Source: Actinomycetes bacterium (lineage in GTDB: Bacteria; Actinomycetota; Acidimicrobiia; Acidimicrobiales; Acidimicrobiaceae). From it: a DNA stretch of 60,506 nt. The position numbers were made by a program, and so were the translations under genes. The notes below the pieces were generated by a model. It ran no database searches. It had not been told where the DNA came from and saw nothing but the letters and a program-made list of their open reading frames with translations. Within the stretch, counting starts at the first letter, position 1, and every line of letters begins with the position of its first letter. The DNA lies in the NCBI GenBank assembly GCA_021841935.1, contig JAKCDL010000014.1, positions 1 through 60,506 on the forward strand, read 5' to 3'. Shown in pieces: positions 9,256-17,362 of this stretch.

Positions 9256-10062
9256 ATGAATTTCAAAAGGTCAAAGAAGAAGAGTACAACCGACGGCCAG
9301 ATGACGCTCTTCGAGCATATAGCAGAATTGCGCGGACGTTTAGTTAAGATCGTCCTAGCCATAGCAGTCGGCTCGATCGTGGCATATCTGGTCTACAACC
9401 CAATTCTGAGCTTCTTTACAAGGCCATACTGTCAAATAAGCCCTGGTGGACACTGCCAACTTTACGTTACGGGCCCTATCGACGGCTTTTCACTTAGGAT
9501 CAAAGTTGCTGGATATGGAGGGGTCTTCTTGGCTCTTCCGGTGATACTTTGGCAACTTTGGCGCTTTATAACACCGGGTCTAAAAGACAAAGAGAAGCGA
9601 TACGCCCTTCCATTTGTCTTCTCTTCGCTACTGCTATTTGTTGCCGGCGCCTACGTTGCCTACATAACGTTTCCTCACGCACTAGCATTCTTGCAGTCAG
9701 CGGGAGGCAGTCAGCTTCGACAGATCTATACACCCTCTAGCTACCTGAGTCTTATATTTCTTTTGATGGCCGCTTTTGGTGCCTCTTTTGAGTTTCCCGT
9801 CTTACTCGTAGCGCTTCAATTGGTAAAGGTGGTGACACCTAAGAAGTTGGCCTCTTGGCGCAGGTGGGCGATTGTAACGATCGTAACAGTGGCGGCAGTT
9901 GTTATTCCAAGCTCAGACCCCTTCTCGCTATTTGCGCTTGCTATTCCCCTCATTCTCTTCTACGAGATCGCGATACTCGTCGGTCGCATACTTCTGCGAG
10001 ATAAAAGCATTTCAAAGGGGCGACGCCGACGGAGAGATGCGGTTAGCTCTGCTCAAAGCTAG
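9256..10062 (+). CDS. tatC: Tat translocase subunit TatC
   Basis: A 268-residue multispanning protein. ATG 9256 is chosen because AGGGG at 9246-9250 stands just before it; a TTG at 9238 would overlap the preceding gene. Family marks are the cytoplasmic N-terminal MTLFEHIAELRGRL (the region that reads the twin-arginine signal), a periplasmic loop, then further TM segments including FEFPVLLVALQL. A basic tail KGRRRRRD follows the last TM. Pairs with the TatA/B gene just upstream. Confidence 0.95.
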   Translation: MNFKRSKKKSTTDGQMTLFEHIAELRGRLVKIVLAIAVGSIVAYLVYNPILSFFTRPYCQISPGGHCQLYVTGPIDGFSLRIKVAGYGGVFLALPVILWQLWRFITPGLKDKEKRYALPFVFSSLLLFVAGAYVAYITFPHALAFLQSAGGSQLRQIYTPSSYLSLIFLLMAAFGASFEFPVLLVALQLVKVVTPKKLASWRRWAIVTIVTVAAVVIPSSDPFSLFALAIPLILFYEIAILVGRILLRDKSISKGRRRRRDAVSSAQS

Positions 10063-10148
10063 GAAGATCCGTAGAGTATTTCCAAAGGCTATTTTCAAAG
10101 ATGTATAGCAACCTCTTCGCTGTCACGTAAGATGTGATCTAGGTACAT

Positions 10149-12821
10149 ATGGTCTTTCTTCCCAATATCTCTAACCTCGGGATCGATTCGTTTACGCGCC
10201 GACTCAATGTTGATCCTGATCAATTCCAGATCCAGGCCTTCGAGGCCATAGATAAAGACAAAAGTGTTATGGTGGCCGCCCCGACTGGTAGCGGTAAGAC
10301 CCTCGTAGCCCAGTATGCGGTCGACAGGGCTATCAACCGGGGTCTTAGGGCTTTTTATACAACTCCACTCAAAGCACTCTCGAATCAAAAGTACAACGAA
10401 TTCGTTGACCTCTACTCTTCGGACGCTGTGGGACTTTTGACCGGTGACAACGTAATCAATAACGAAGCTCCGGTGGTTGTTATGACGACCGAAGTTCTTC
10501 GAAATATGTTGTACGAGGGTACTTCTAACTTAGATGACCTGGCCTATGTCGTATTAGACGAGGTCCACTACCTTCAAAATCCCTACAGGGGCGCTGTTTG
10601 GGAAGAGGTTATTATCCACCTCCCGCGCCATACCAAGTTGATCTGTCTCTCGGCTACGGTCTCTAACCTCGATGAATTCGGAGAGTGGATAAGAACGGTA
10701 CGTGGTGATCTAGAAGTCATAGTTGAGCGACATCGACCAGTTGAATTGAATCACCTATATGGCGTCTATGACGACCGAGAGCGATCATTCAAGGTTCTCG
10801 ATGCCCTTATCGATGGCAAGTTGAATGGTGAATGTTCTCGATATGACGACCCTCGAATAAAGCAGAGGGGTTTTTATAAGCACAATGGTTCAAGGCGTCG
10901 TCCTCCGCGTCGTGGAGAAGTAATCGAAGAGCTTCACGATCGCTCGATGCTCCCGGCTATATACTTTGTATTTTCCCGCAGCGGATGCGACCAGGCGGTT
11001 GAAAGTGCGCTAGCGAGCAACGTCAAGCTCACCACGCCATTTGAACGATCTATCATCCGCGAAATAGTCGATCGCTCGATAACTAATTTGACCTTGGCGG
11101 ACCTTGAAGCACTCCGCTATGACACCTTCATAGCTGGGATGGAGGCAGGATTTGCGTCTCACCACGCTGGGATGGTGCCTCCTATGAAGGAGGCGGTAGA
11201 GGAGTGCTTCGCTCGAAGCCTTATCAAGGTCGTCTTTGCCACCGAGACACTTTCGCTCGGGATCAACATGCCTGCGCGAAGTGTAGTCATCGAGAAGCTT
11301 AACAAATTTAACGGCGATACTCACGAGATCTTGACTCCGGCTGAATATACCCAGCTTGCCGGAAGAGCGGGGCGTCGTGGCATCGATAACGTGGGATATG
11401 CAATCTCCCTGTGGTCACCATTTGTTCCTTTTGAGACAGTAGCTAACCTTATGGCTACCGACTCCTACCCTTTGACGTCATCGTTTCGACCTACCTACAA
11501 TATGGCGGCCAACCTGGTGAAGGGCTTTGAGCCAGATAGTGCGAGAAATCTCCTGAACCTCTCCTTTGCTCAATTTCGCTCTGGAGCTGAAGTGGTACAT
11601 CTAGAGGCGACGGTAGCTCGAATCAAAGATAACTTGCCTGAGTTAGAGAGGGCTATCCTCTGTGAATATGGAGATGTAGCTGCGATATATGACAACGCAT
11701 CTCGCAAGGCAAAGAGGGCAGGTATGCGACAGATCCCTCCCGAGAAGCTGATTCACAGCTATATCGGTCGACTGCGACCAGGAGATATAGTCGTCGCTCC
11801 AGCGACAGAGGGCTCGCCATTTGATTCGACAAGGCTCGTTGTTATCGCTACATCGAAGAAGAAGGGCGGTAAGGTAACGGCGCACCTAGTCAGTGCGAGT
11901 GGATTTAGATACCAGATTCGCCCTAATCTAATCGACTTTCTTCCTAAAGCCCTCGATAACCTAGTCGTTGAAGAGGAGTACGATCCCTGGAGCCACACCT
12001 ACATCGACGCTCTAATTGCAAAGATGACAGAGTATCCGATTTCAAATTGCGGAACCTCAGAGCCGAGACTCTCAAGGGAAGCAGTAGACGACTCTGATCA
12101 AAGAGATGAAGTTGAGATGGATGCGATTAGGGATCAATTGAAGAGCTGCAAGGATTTCTCTCGCCACTTGAGTGCGCTAAAGAAGCTCCGCAAAGCACAG
12201 GGGCGTATCAAAGAGCTTGAGTTGGAGGTAGCTGGTCATACGGACTCTCTATCACGACAATTCGACAGGGTGATTGAACTTCTAGAGGGTCTTGGTCTTA
12301 TCTCTGGTTGGTCTCTGACACAAAGTGGCGAAAGGTTAGCGGGTCTCTTTCACGAATCTGACCTTCTCATTGAGCTCTCTCTGGAAGAGGGAATATTTGA
12401 GGGGTTAGATCCCTACTCTCTAGCGGCGCTCTTGTCAATCTTCGTCTTTGAACCGCGGACCTCTGCCCCAGGTAGTGATAGATTTCCCACTCGCGAACTC
12501 GAAGAGAGATTCGAAAAGGTGCAGGCGATAAGGCTGAAGCTCAATCAACTCGAAGCCAAGTACAAGGTTCCACCTACAAAGGTAGTCGAGTCGGGTTTTA
12601 TGGTCTATGCGAGTCAGTGGGCTAGAGGCCGTGACTTGGGTCGTGTGATAGGAGATGGCCAAGTTCCAGGAGGTGACTTTGTGCGTTTCGTGAAGCAGAT
12701 TTTGGACCTAGCACGACAACTCGAGACGGTTACCTCAGATGTTCACTTCAAAGCGACGCTCCGTCAATTGGATGCAATGCTCTGTAGGGGTATTGTTGAG
12801 GCCTCGATGAGAGTAGGGTAG
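10149..12821 (+). CDS. helY: Superfamily II helicase HelY (Ski2/Mtr4-like)
   Basis: An 890-residue DExH helicase of the actinobacterial HelY group, related to eukaryotic Ski2 and Mtr4 RNA helicases. Motif I is APTGSGKT (44-51) and motif II DEVH in VVLDEVHYLQNP. SAT appears as LSATVSN, and motif VI as QLAGRAGRRG. The C-terminal third is the Ski2-type winged-helix and DSHCT-like region. tatC-helY adjacency is also seen in Mycobacterium. It likely takes part in RNA turnover; the substrate is not shown by the sequence. Confidence 0.92.
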   Translation: MVFLPNISNLGIDSFTRRLNVDPDQFQIQAFEAIDKDKSVMVAAPTGSGKTLVAQYAVDRAINRGLRAFYTTPLKALSNQKYNEFVDLYSSDAVGLLTGDNVINNEAPVVVMTTEVLRNMLYEGTSNLDDLAYVVLDEVHYLQNPYRGAVWEEVIIHLPRHTKLICLSATVSNLDEFGEWIRTVRGDLEVIVERHRPVELNHLYGVYDDRERSFKVLDALIDGKLNGECSRYDDPRIKQRGFYKHNGSRRRPPRRGEVIEELHDRSMLPAIYFVFSRSGCDQAVESALASNVKLTTPFERSIIREIVDRSITNLTLADLEALRYDTFIAGMEAGFASHHAGMVPPMKEAVEECFARSLIKVVFATETLSLGINMPARSVVIEKLNKFNGDTHEILTPAEYTQLAGRAGRRGIDNVGYAISLWSPFVPFETVANLMATDSYPLTSSFRPTYNMAANLVKGFEPDSARNLLNLSFAQFRSGAEVVHLEATVARIKDNLPELERAILCEYGDVAAIYDNASRKAKRAGMRQIPPEKLIHSYIGRLRPGDIVVAPATEGSPFDSTRLVVIATSKKKGGKVTAHLVSASGFRYQIRPNLIDFLPKALDNLVVEEEYDPWSHTYIDALIAKMTEYPISNCGTSEPRLSREAVDDSDQRDEVEMDAIRDQLKSCKDFSRHLSALKKLRKAQGRIKELELEVAGHTDSLSRQFDRVIELLEGLGLISGWSLTQSGERLAGLFHESDLLIELSLEEGIFEGLDPYSLAALLSIFVFEPRTSAPGSDRFPTRELEERFEKVQAIRLKLNQLEAKYKVPPTKVVESGFMVYASQWARGRDLGRVIGDGQVPGGDFVRFVKQILDLARQLETVTSDVHFKATLRQLDAMLCRGIVEASMRVG

Positions 12822-12873
12822 TTATCTCAATAAGAGGTATCTAAACACGGCGTCAAATAGGGAGAGAACTTCG

Positions 12874-14472
12874 ATGGGTGCACCTAACTTTTCGGAAGAA
12901 GAGCGTGCTATCGTATCAGCATACTTTTCGAACGTCGACGACAACGTCTTTTCGATAGTGCACCTCCCAGAAGAGACAAAGGCTGCCCTATTCGCCCGTT
13001 ACTCTCGATCAGCTAAGTCACTACGACGACTCTTTCTAGATGAATTTTACGATAGTGCCGATGATCTATCAGATAGTTTTGATGCGACCACCGGCAAAGA
13101 AAAGGCATCCTCACTCTTTTCAAGGGTACTAGCAGAGTACGGAGATGACTCAGTTGCTCAATTAGGCGCAGTTCACATCTCATTTGAGGCTGTCTCAAAT
13201 CTGGCCACCAAAGTTCTAGAGCGGCCTCGCTTGATGAGCTACCTCGAACAGAGCACTCGCTATATCCGTTACGACGATCGAGACGATACGGGCCGATACC
13301 GCTACCATACACCTGCTGAGTTCGATTCTCACGATCGCCACCTCTATCAACGAATACTAGACGAGTTGTTTGAAAGCTATCGGGATCTAACCGATCTCAT
13401 AGTAAATCGCCTTTCGGGCGAAGTTTCAGGTGAAGTTCCGCAAGCGATGCGGGCTACCATGAGAGCCAAAGCTCTCGATCTTTCGCGGGGTCTACTTCCA
13501 ACTGCCACGACGTCAAACGTTGGAATATTTGGATCAGCCCAAGCCCTTGAACAGCTTGCCCTTCATCTCCTATCAGATGATCTAGGAGAATGTAGGGTCT
13601 TGGGTGAAAAGTTGCGCCGTGAGTTGTCTCTTACGGTTCCAGCACTTACCTCAAGGCTAGAGCGAGAGGAGAGACGAGAACCCTGGGTCGATTACCTGCG
13701 TAGTACTCGTCGAAGGATACCTTTGCAGATGCTAGATAACTACCAATTGCGAGAAGGATCAAATTTCAAAGAGGAGAGGTTCTCCAGCGAGTCAGATGTG
13801 AAGTTAGTTAGATTTGACCCAGATGGTGAGAGGCGGGTAATCGCAGCGATCCTCTTTGAGTCAACCTCTCTCTCATTTGACGAGATTGAGGGCATAGTCG
13901 ATCGTCTTTCTCGCACTGAGAGGTCAGAGGTGATCGCCAAATATTGCGGAGATCGCGAAAATCGCCGCCATCGCCCATCTCGTGCCTTCGAAGCGACGTC
14001 TTACAGGTTTGAAGTTGAATGTGACTACGGTGCCTTTCGTGATCTTCAACGCCACAGGTTGATGTCAATTGAATGGCAGCGACTCGGTACACAACTGGGC
14101 TTCTTTGAGTCACAAGCGCTTTCTCCTTCGGAGAAGGAGCTATATCGAAGCGCAATCTCCTCAGTTGAAGATAGTTATGAATACTTTCTGAAAAAATACG
14201 GAATATATGTAGCTTCGTATATGCTTCCTATGGCCTCAAAGGTACGTTTTCAGATCGATCTAAACCTCAGGCAATTACTCCACATAGTGGAGCTTAGGAC
14301 GCAGCCTCAGGGTCATGAAAGCTACAGGATGGTTGGACAAAAGATGTTCAATCTCCTCAAGGATGTGGCAAGACATGACGATCTGGCAAGCGCCTTCGTC
14401 CACGTTGACCTCACCGAAGGCATCGATGGACGCCTTAAATCGATAGAGCGCGAGTTAAATAAGGGGCGTTAG
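12874..14472 (+). CDS. Tandem ThyX-like (FAD-dependent thymidylate synthase-like) protein
   Basis: A 532-residue protein made of two ThyX-like halves. ThyX enzymes carry R-H-R-x7-S. The first half has R117-P-R119, seven residues (LMSYLEQ), then S127-TRY, so His is replaced by Pro. The second half has R393-H-R395, seven residues (LMSIEWQ), then R403 in place of Ser. The family's signature is therefore intact in neither half but complete between them. The C-terminal RTQPQGHESYRMVGQKMFNLL also fits ThyX. Whether it makes dTMP is uncertain. It starts 52 bases after helY. Confidence 0.8.
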   Translation: MGAPNFSEEERAIVSAYFSNVDDNVFSIVHLPEETKAALFARYSRSAKSLRRLFLDEFYDSADDLSDSFDATTGKEKASSLFSRVLAEYGDDSVAQLGAVHISFEAVSNLATKVLERPRLMSYLEQSTRYIRYDDRDDTGRYRYHTPAEFDSHDRHLYQRILDELFESYRDLTDLIVNRLSGEVSGEVPQAMRATMRAKALDLSRGLLPTATTSNVGIFGSAQALEQLALHLLSDDLGECRVLGEKLRRELSLTVPALTSRLEREERREPWVDYLRSTRRRIPLQMLDNYQLREGSNFKEERFSSESDVKLVRFDPDGERRVIAAILFESTSLSFDEIEGIVDRLSRTERSEVIAKYCGDRENRRHRPSRAFEATSYRFEVECDYGAFRDLQRHRLMSIEWQRLGTQLGFFESQALSPSEKELYRSAISSVEDSYEYFLKKYGIYVASYMLPMASKVRFQIDLNLRQLLHIVELRTQPQGHESYRMVGQKMFNLLKDVARHDDLASAFVHVDLTEGIDGRLKSIERELNKGR

Positions 14473-14628
14473 AGAACTTTTAGTTGAAGCGTTGGAAGTG
14501 TTAAAACTTTCGCTAAATTCTATCGGGAACAAACAAAGCGATAAATCCCTTCCAATAGGGAAACGTTTAGACGCATATGTTATTTAGATTTACTCCAGCA
14601 AAGAAGGCTGGACTTTGAAAGGACAAGA

Positions 14629-15156
14629 ATGCCACGTAAGAAAGCGGCAGACTTTGAAGAGCCAATCGAACCAGAAGAAGAGCCTGTAGACGACGACTTC
14701 GAAGATGAATTGGCCGATGAAGATGAATTTGAAGGTGACCTCGAGGACGTTGAGTTCGACGACGAAGAGTTGATCGAGGACGAAGATGAGTTAGAAGAGA
14801 TCGACGAAGAAGATCTAGATGATGAGCTTGGTGAAGATCTCGACGAAGAGGTCATCGATGACGATGATGACATTCTTGCAGACGATGATGAAGCAGCAGA
14901 CGACGATGATGAAGATCTCGAAGAGATCGACGAAGAGGTCGAGGCAAGCCTCGACGATATCCTCAAGGAGAGAATGGTCGTCTCATCCTCTGAAGAGTCA
15001 GAGGATGAAGATGATGAGGACGATGATCGTAGTGATATTGCCCTTACAGTTCTACCCAAGCAGCCGGATGAATTTGTGTGTCAGAGCTGTTTCCTTGTGA
15101 AGAAGTTAACACAACTTGCAGACAAGGATCGGCACTACTGTAGGGATTGTGTTTGA
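14629..15156 (+). CDS. DUF4193 acidic protein with C-terminal zinc ribbon
   Basis: A 175-residue protein. Residues 8-145 are almost pure Asp/Glu, and the end (about 140-175) is the conserved part: LPKQPDEFVCQSCFLVKK then YCRDC, giving zinc ligands C151, C154, C171 and C174. This matches the small actinobacterial DUF4193 family (Mycobacterium Rv2699c type), which is about 100 residues; here the acidic part is much longer. Function unknown. AAAGGA stands just before ATG 14629. The Ser-rich reading on the other strand is only a mirror of the GAX-rich codons. Confidence 0.85.
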   Translation: MPRKKAADFEEPIEPEEEPVDDDFEDELADEDEFEGDLEDVEFDDEELIEDEDELEEIDEEDLDDELGEDLDEEVIDDDDDILADDDEAADDDDEDLEEIDEEVEASLDDILKERMVVSSSEESEDEDDEDDDRSDIALTVLPKQPDEFVCQSCFLVKKLTQLADKDRHYCRDCV

Positions 15157-15175
15157 TCGGAATCGGAGGTTTCTC

Positions 15176-15817
15176 GTGCCCACATTAGGCGAAGAAGACG
15201 TCAAAAAGCTACTTGACTATTTCGTTTACGCTCCAATAGGGGTTATCTCTTCACTAGCCGACTCTATTCCAAAGGCTGTCGAAAACGGACGCCAAGTGGT
15301 AGAGGCGAGAGGAATGGCTGCGAAGTTTATGGGTAAGATGGCCGTTGACTTCGCCGGGGGTGCATTGAAGAGTCAACTCGACGACGCAAAAGAGAACGTC
15401 GGTGGCAAGGTGGTAAGTGTTCTTCCTGAACCATGGAACGATCTTGCGCGCTTTGTCCTTGGCATCGAAGACAAGCCCCAGGCCGAAAGCGCCAAGTCGT
15501 CGTCGACGCCAACTAACGATGAACCAAAGGTCAAGGTCTCCGTTGAGGACGAGGCAGTTGAGAACGTCGTAGTTGTCGCTGATGTTGAAGAGGCACTAGC
15601 CCCAGAGGAAGCTGAAGAATCGCTGCAGGAGGGTGCTTATAGTGGCATCGAGGGGATCATTCCGAGTTATGGTACCCTTTCTGCAAATCAGATTGTGGCT
15701 AAGCTTGACCGTCTTAGCGCTGCTCAGCTAAGAGAAGTCCTCGACTTTGAAAATGCGCATCGTGGCAGGAAGACGATCGTCAACCGTGTAAGTGACCTTT
15801 TAGAGGCAAGTAAATAA
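15176..15817 (+). CDS. Conserved actinobacterial protein, lipid-droplet-associated-like
   Basis: GTG 15176 has GGAGGT at 15165-15170 and gives 213 residues. The C-terminal 50 residues follow the actinobacterial pattern YxxLSxxQIxxxLxxLSxxxLxxxLxxExAHRxRxTI found in proteins labelled lipid-droplet-associated in mycobacteria and rhodococci. The N-terminal half is an amphipathic or hydrophobic helix region (YFVYAPIGVISSLADSIP), and the middle is acidic and probably disordered. It may coat lipid inclusions; this rests on family memory only. Confidence 0.7.
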   Translation: MPTLGEEDVKKLLDYFVYAPIGVISSLADSIPKAVENGRQVVEARGMAAKFMGKMAVDFAGGALKSQLDDAKENVGGKVVSVLPEPWNDLARFVLGIEDKPQAESAKSSSTPTNDEPKVKVSVEDEAVENVVVVADVEEALAPEEAEESLQEGAYSGIEGIIPSYGTLSANQIVAKLDRLSAAQLREVLDFENAHRGRKTIVNRVSDLLEASK

Positions 15818-15849
15818 TTCTCTGACGAGAAAGACAGAGAGCTAATCAC

Positions 15850-16326
15850 TTGAATGAATTGCGCTATTTAGGCGGAGGCGACGTTCTCGCTGACTTCATA
15901 GAGATGCTTCTTACCCTTGATGCTGAGCTTAGTGTTCAGAGGGGAGGCCGTTACCTCTCTGAACGAGCTTTCAATTCTTTAGTTATGGGGGTAGAAGAGG
16001 GAGGCGAAAGGTCTATCTTTGGCCCCTCAATCGCCTATCAAGACGAGATTCCCATTGGATTAGCGTATCTTAGGTGGCACGATGCTGCACTGGGAGATGC
16101 GCGCCATCGCTCCGCTGAAGTCTTTGTCTACGTTAAGCAAAAATATCGTAACAGGGGAGTCGGAACCGAGATACTCAACAAGCTTAAAGAAGTCTCAAAT
16201 GCCTTTGATGTCGTTGAGCTGACTTCGGTCGTCTCCCCAGGTGCCCGCAGCACTAAATCGCTCCTTGAACGAGGCTCGTTCAAGGGTGGTGCTATTGAGA
16301 TGGTCTCATATTCGACGAGGCCGTGA
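15850..16326 (+). CDS. GNAT-family N-acetyltransferase
   Basis: A 158-residue GNAT protein. The acetyl-CoA binding motif A is in VFVYVKQKYRNRGVGTEIL (R/Q-x-x-G-x-G), preceded by the beta-strand GLAYLRWHD and followed by the KLKEVSNAF helix. Substrate unknown. TTG 15850 is the only start I see giving the full fold. It ends 12 bases from the convergent crotonase gene. Confidence 0.82.
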   Translation: MNELRYLGGGDVLADFIEMLLTLDAELSVQRGGRYLSERAFNSLVMGVEEGGERSIFGPSIAYQDEIPIGLAYLRWHDAALGDARHRSAEVFVYVKQKYRNRGVGTEILNKLKEVSNAFDVVELTSVVSPGARSTKSLLERGSFKGGAIEMVSYSTRP

Positions 16327-16338
16327 ATTATAGGTTAG

Positions 16339-17109
16339 CTAATTTCCCTGCCAGATTGGCGCTCTCTTTTCAATAAAGGCCTTCGGCCCTTCTTGATAGT
16401 CGTTTGTGGTCGCTAAGTAGTTCATTGCGTCACGGCTTAGACCAAAGAGGGTTGTATCGTCGAGCGTTGATGCTTGGCGTGAAACCTCTAGTGACTTTCG
16501 AACCGCTAGTGGTGCATTTGCCGCAACTTGCCGTGCAAGCTTTAGGGCCTCCTCGAGAAGTTCCTCGTCACTCGAGGAAAGGCGATTGACCACTCCTAGG
16601 GAGTGGGCCTCCCGAGCAGATATCGGATCGCCAGTAATTATCATCTCGATCGCTCGGTTAGTAGGGATCTTACGAGGAAGTCTAAATAACCCGCCTGCGG
16701 CAGCTGCAAGTGATCTTTTGACCTCAGGTAGTCCAAATGATGCACCCTCAGAGGCAACGATCATATCGGCGCTAAGTGCTATCTCGAAGCCCCCAGCTAG
16801 AGCCGGTCCGTGGACGGCTGCAATTACCGGCTTGATCCTTTGACGGCTTGCGATTCCCGCGAAGCCACCTTTTTTAGTCGAAAGCGAAGCACCATTGCCC
16901 GCGGCTATCTCCTTCAAGTCTGCTCCTGCTGAGAAGTTCTTTCCCCGCCCACTTACGATGGCGATCCAAAGGTTATCGTCCTCTTCGAAGCTATCTAGGT
17001 GCGACTCCATTGCTTGGGCGACCGCACCATTGACAGCATTTCTCGCATCGGGTCTATTTATTTCGATGTGAAGGATGTGAGGTTCAATCTCGTGAGCTTC
17101 TACTTCCAT
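16339..17109 (-). CDS. Enoyl-CoA hydratase/isomerase family protein (crotonase)
   Basis: A 256-residue crotonase. NRPDARNAVN opens the fold, NFSAGADLKEI gives the first oxyanion-hole region, and ALAGGFEIALSADMIVAS the second. FGLPEVKRSLAAAAGG carries the Glu expected for hydratases. The C-terminal part (EGPKAFIEKRAPIW) matches CoA-binding helices. It likely hydrates enoyl-CoA in fatty-acid breakdown, but isomerase activity is also possible. Confidence 0.9.
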   Translation of the reverse strand: MEVEAHEIEPHILHIEINRPDARNAVNGAVAQAMESHLDSFEEDDNLWIAIVSGRGKNFSAGADLKEIAAGNGASLSTKKGGFAGIASRQRIKPVIAAVHGPALAGGFEIALSADMIVASEGASFGLPEVKRSLAAAAGGLFRLPRKIPTNRAIEMIITGDPISAREAHSLGVVNRLSSSDEELLEEALKLARQVAANAPLAVRKSLEVSRQASTLDDTTLFGLSRDAMNYLATTNDYQEGPKAFIEKRAPIWQGN

Positions 17110-17254
17110 AGTTCAACTTTCTCTTCTTAGGTCCTTAGTTGATCCTAGATGAGTGTTTTATCGCAGTTGTGTGATTTTGCTAGTAGTAGAGGTTAGAAAG
17201 AGAGTAAGCAACCTCGAATTTAGATAGGTCCCATCTTTGAATTGAATGGTTAAG

Positions 17255-17289
17255 TGAAAAAACGAACGTTTTTGGCGTTCGTTTTTTCA
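17255..17289. terminator. Bidirectional intrinsic terminator
   Basis: Perfect 14-bp inverted repeat, arms 17255-17268 (TGAAAAAACGAACG) and 17276-17289, with a 7-nt loop. The A-run on one side and T-run on the other make it a Rho-independent terminator on either strand. On the minus strand it follows the gene ending at 17363. Confidence 0.85.
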
Positions 17290-17362
17290 TTGCGCTTCTT
17301 TTCAGTCAAGCATCCAAACTTTAGATACTATATGTGTATCGCGATATTGTGGTCGCTTGTAG

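Noticed and set aside
14580..15059. 159-residue Ser-rich frame on the minus strand
   Set aside because: It is the mirror of the Asp/Glu-rich DUF4193 gene; GAC/GAA/GAT codons read as Ser/Arg-rich triplets on the other strand. No ribosome-binding site or domain.
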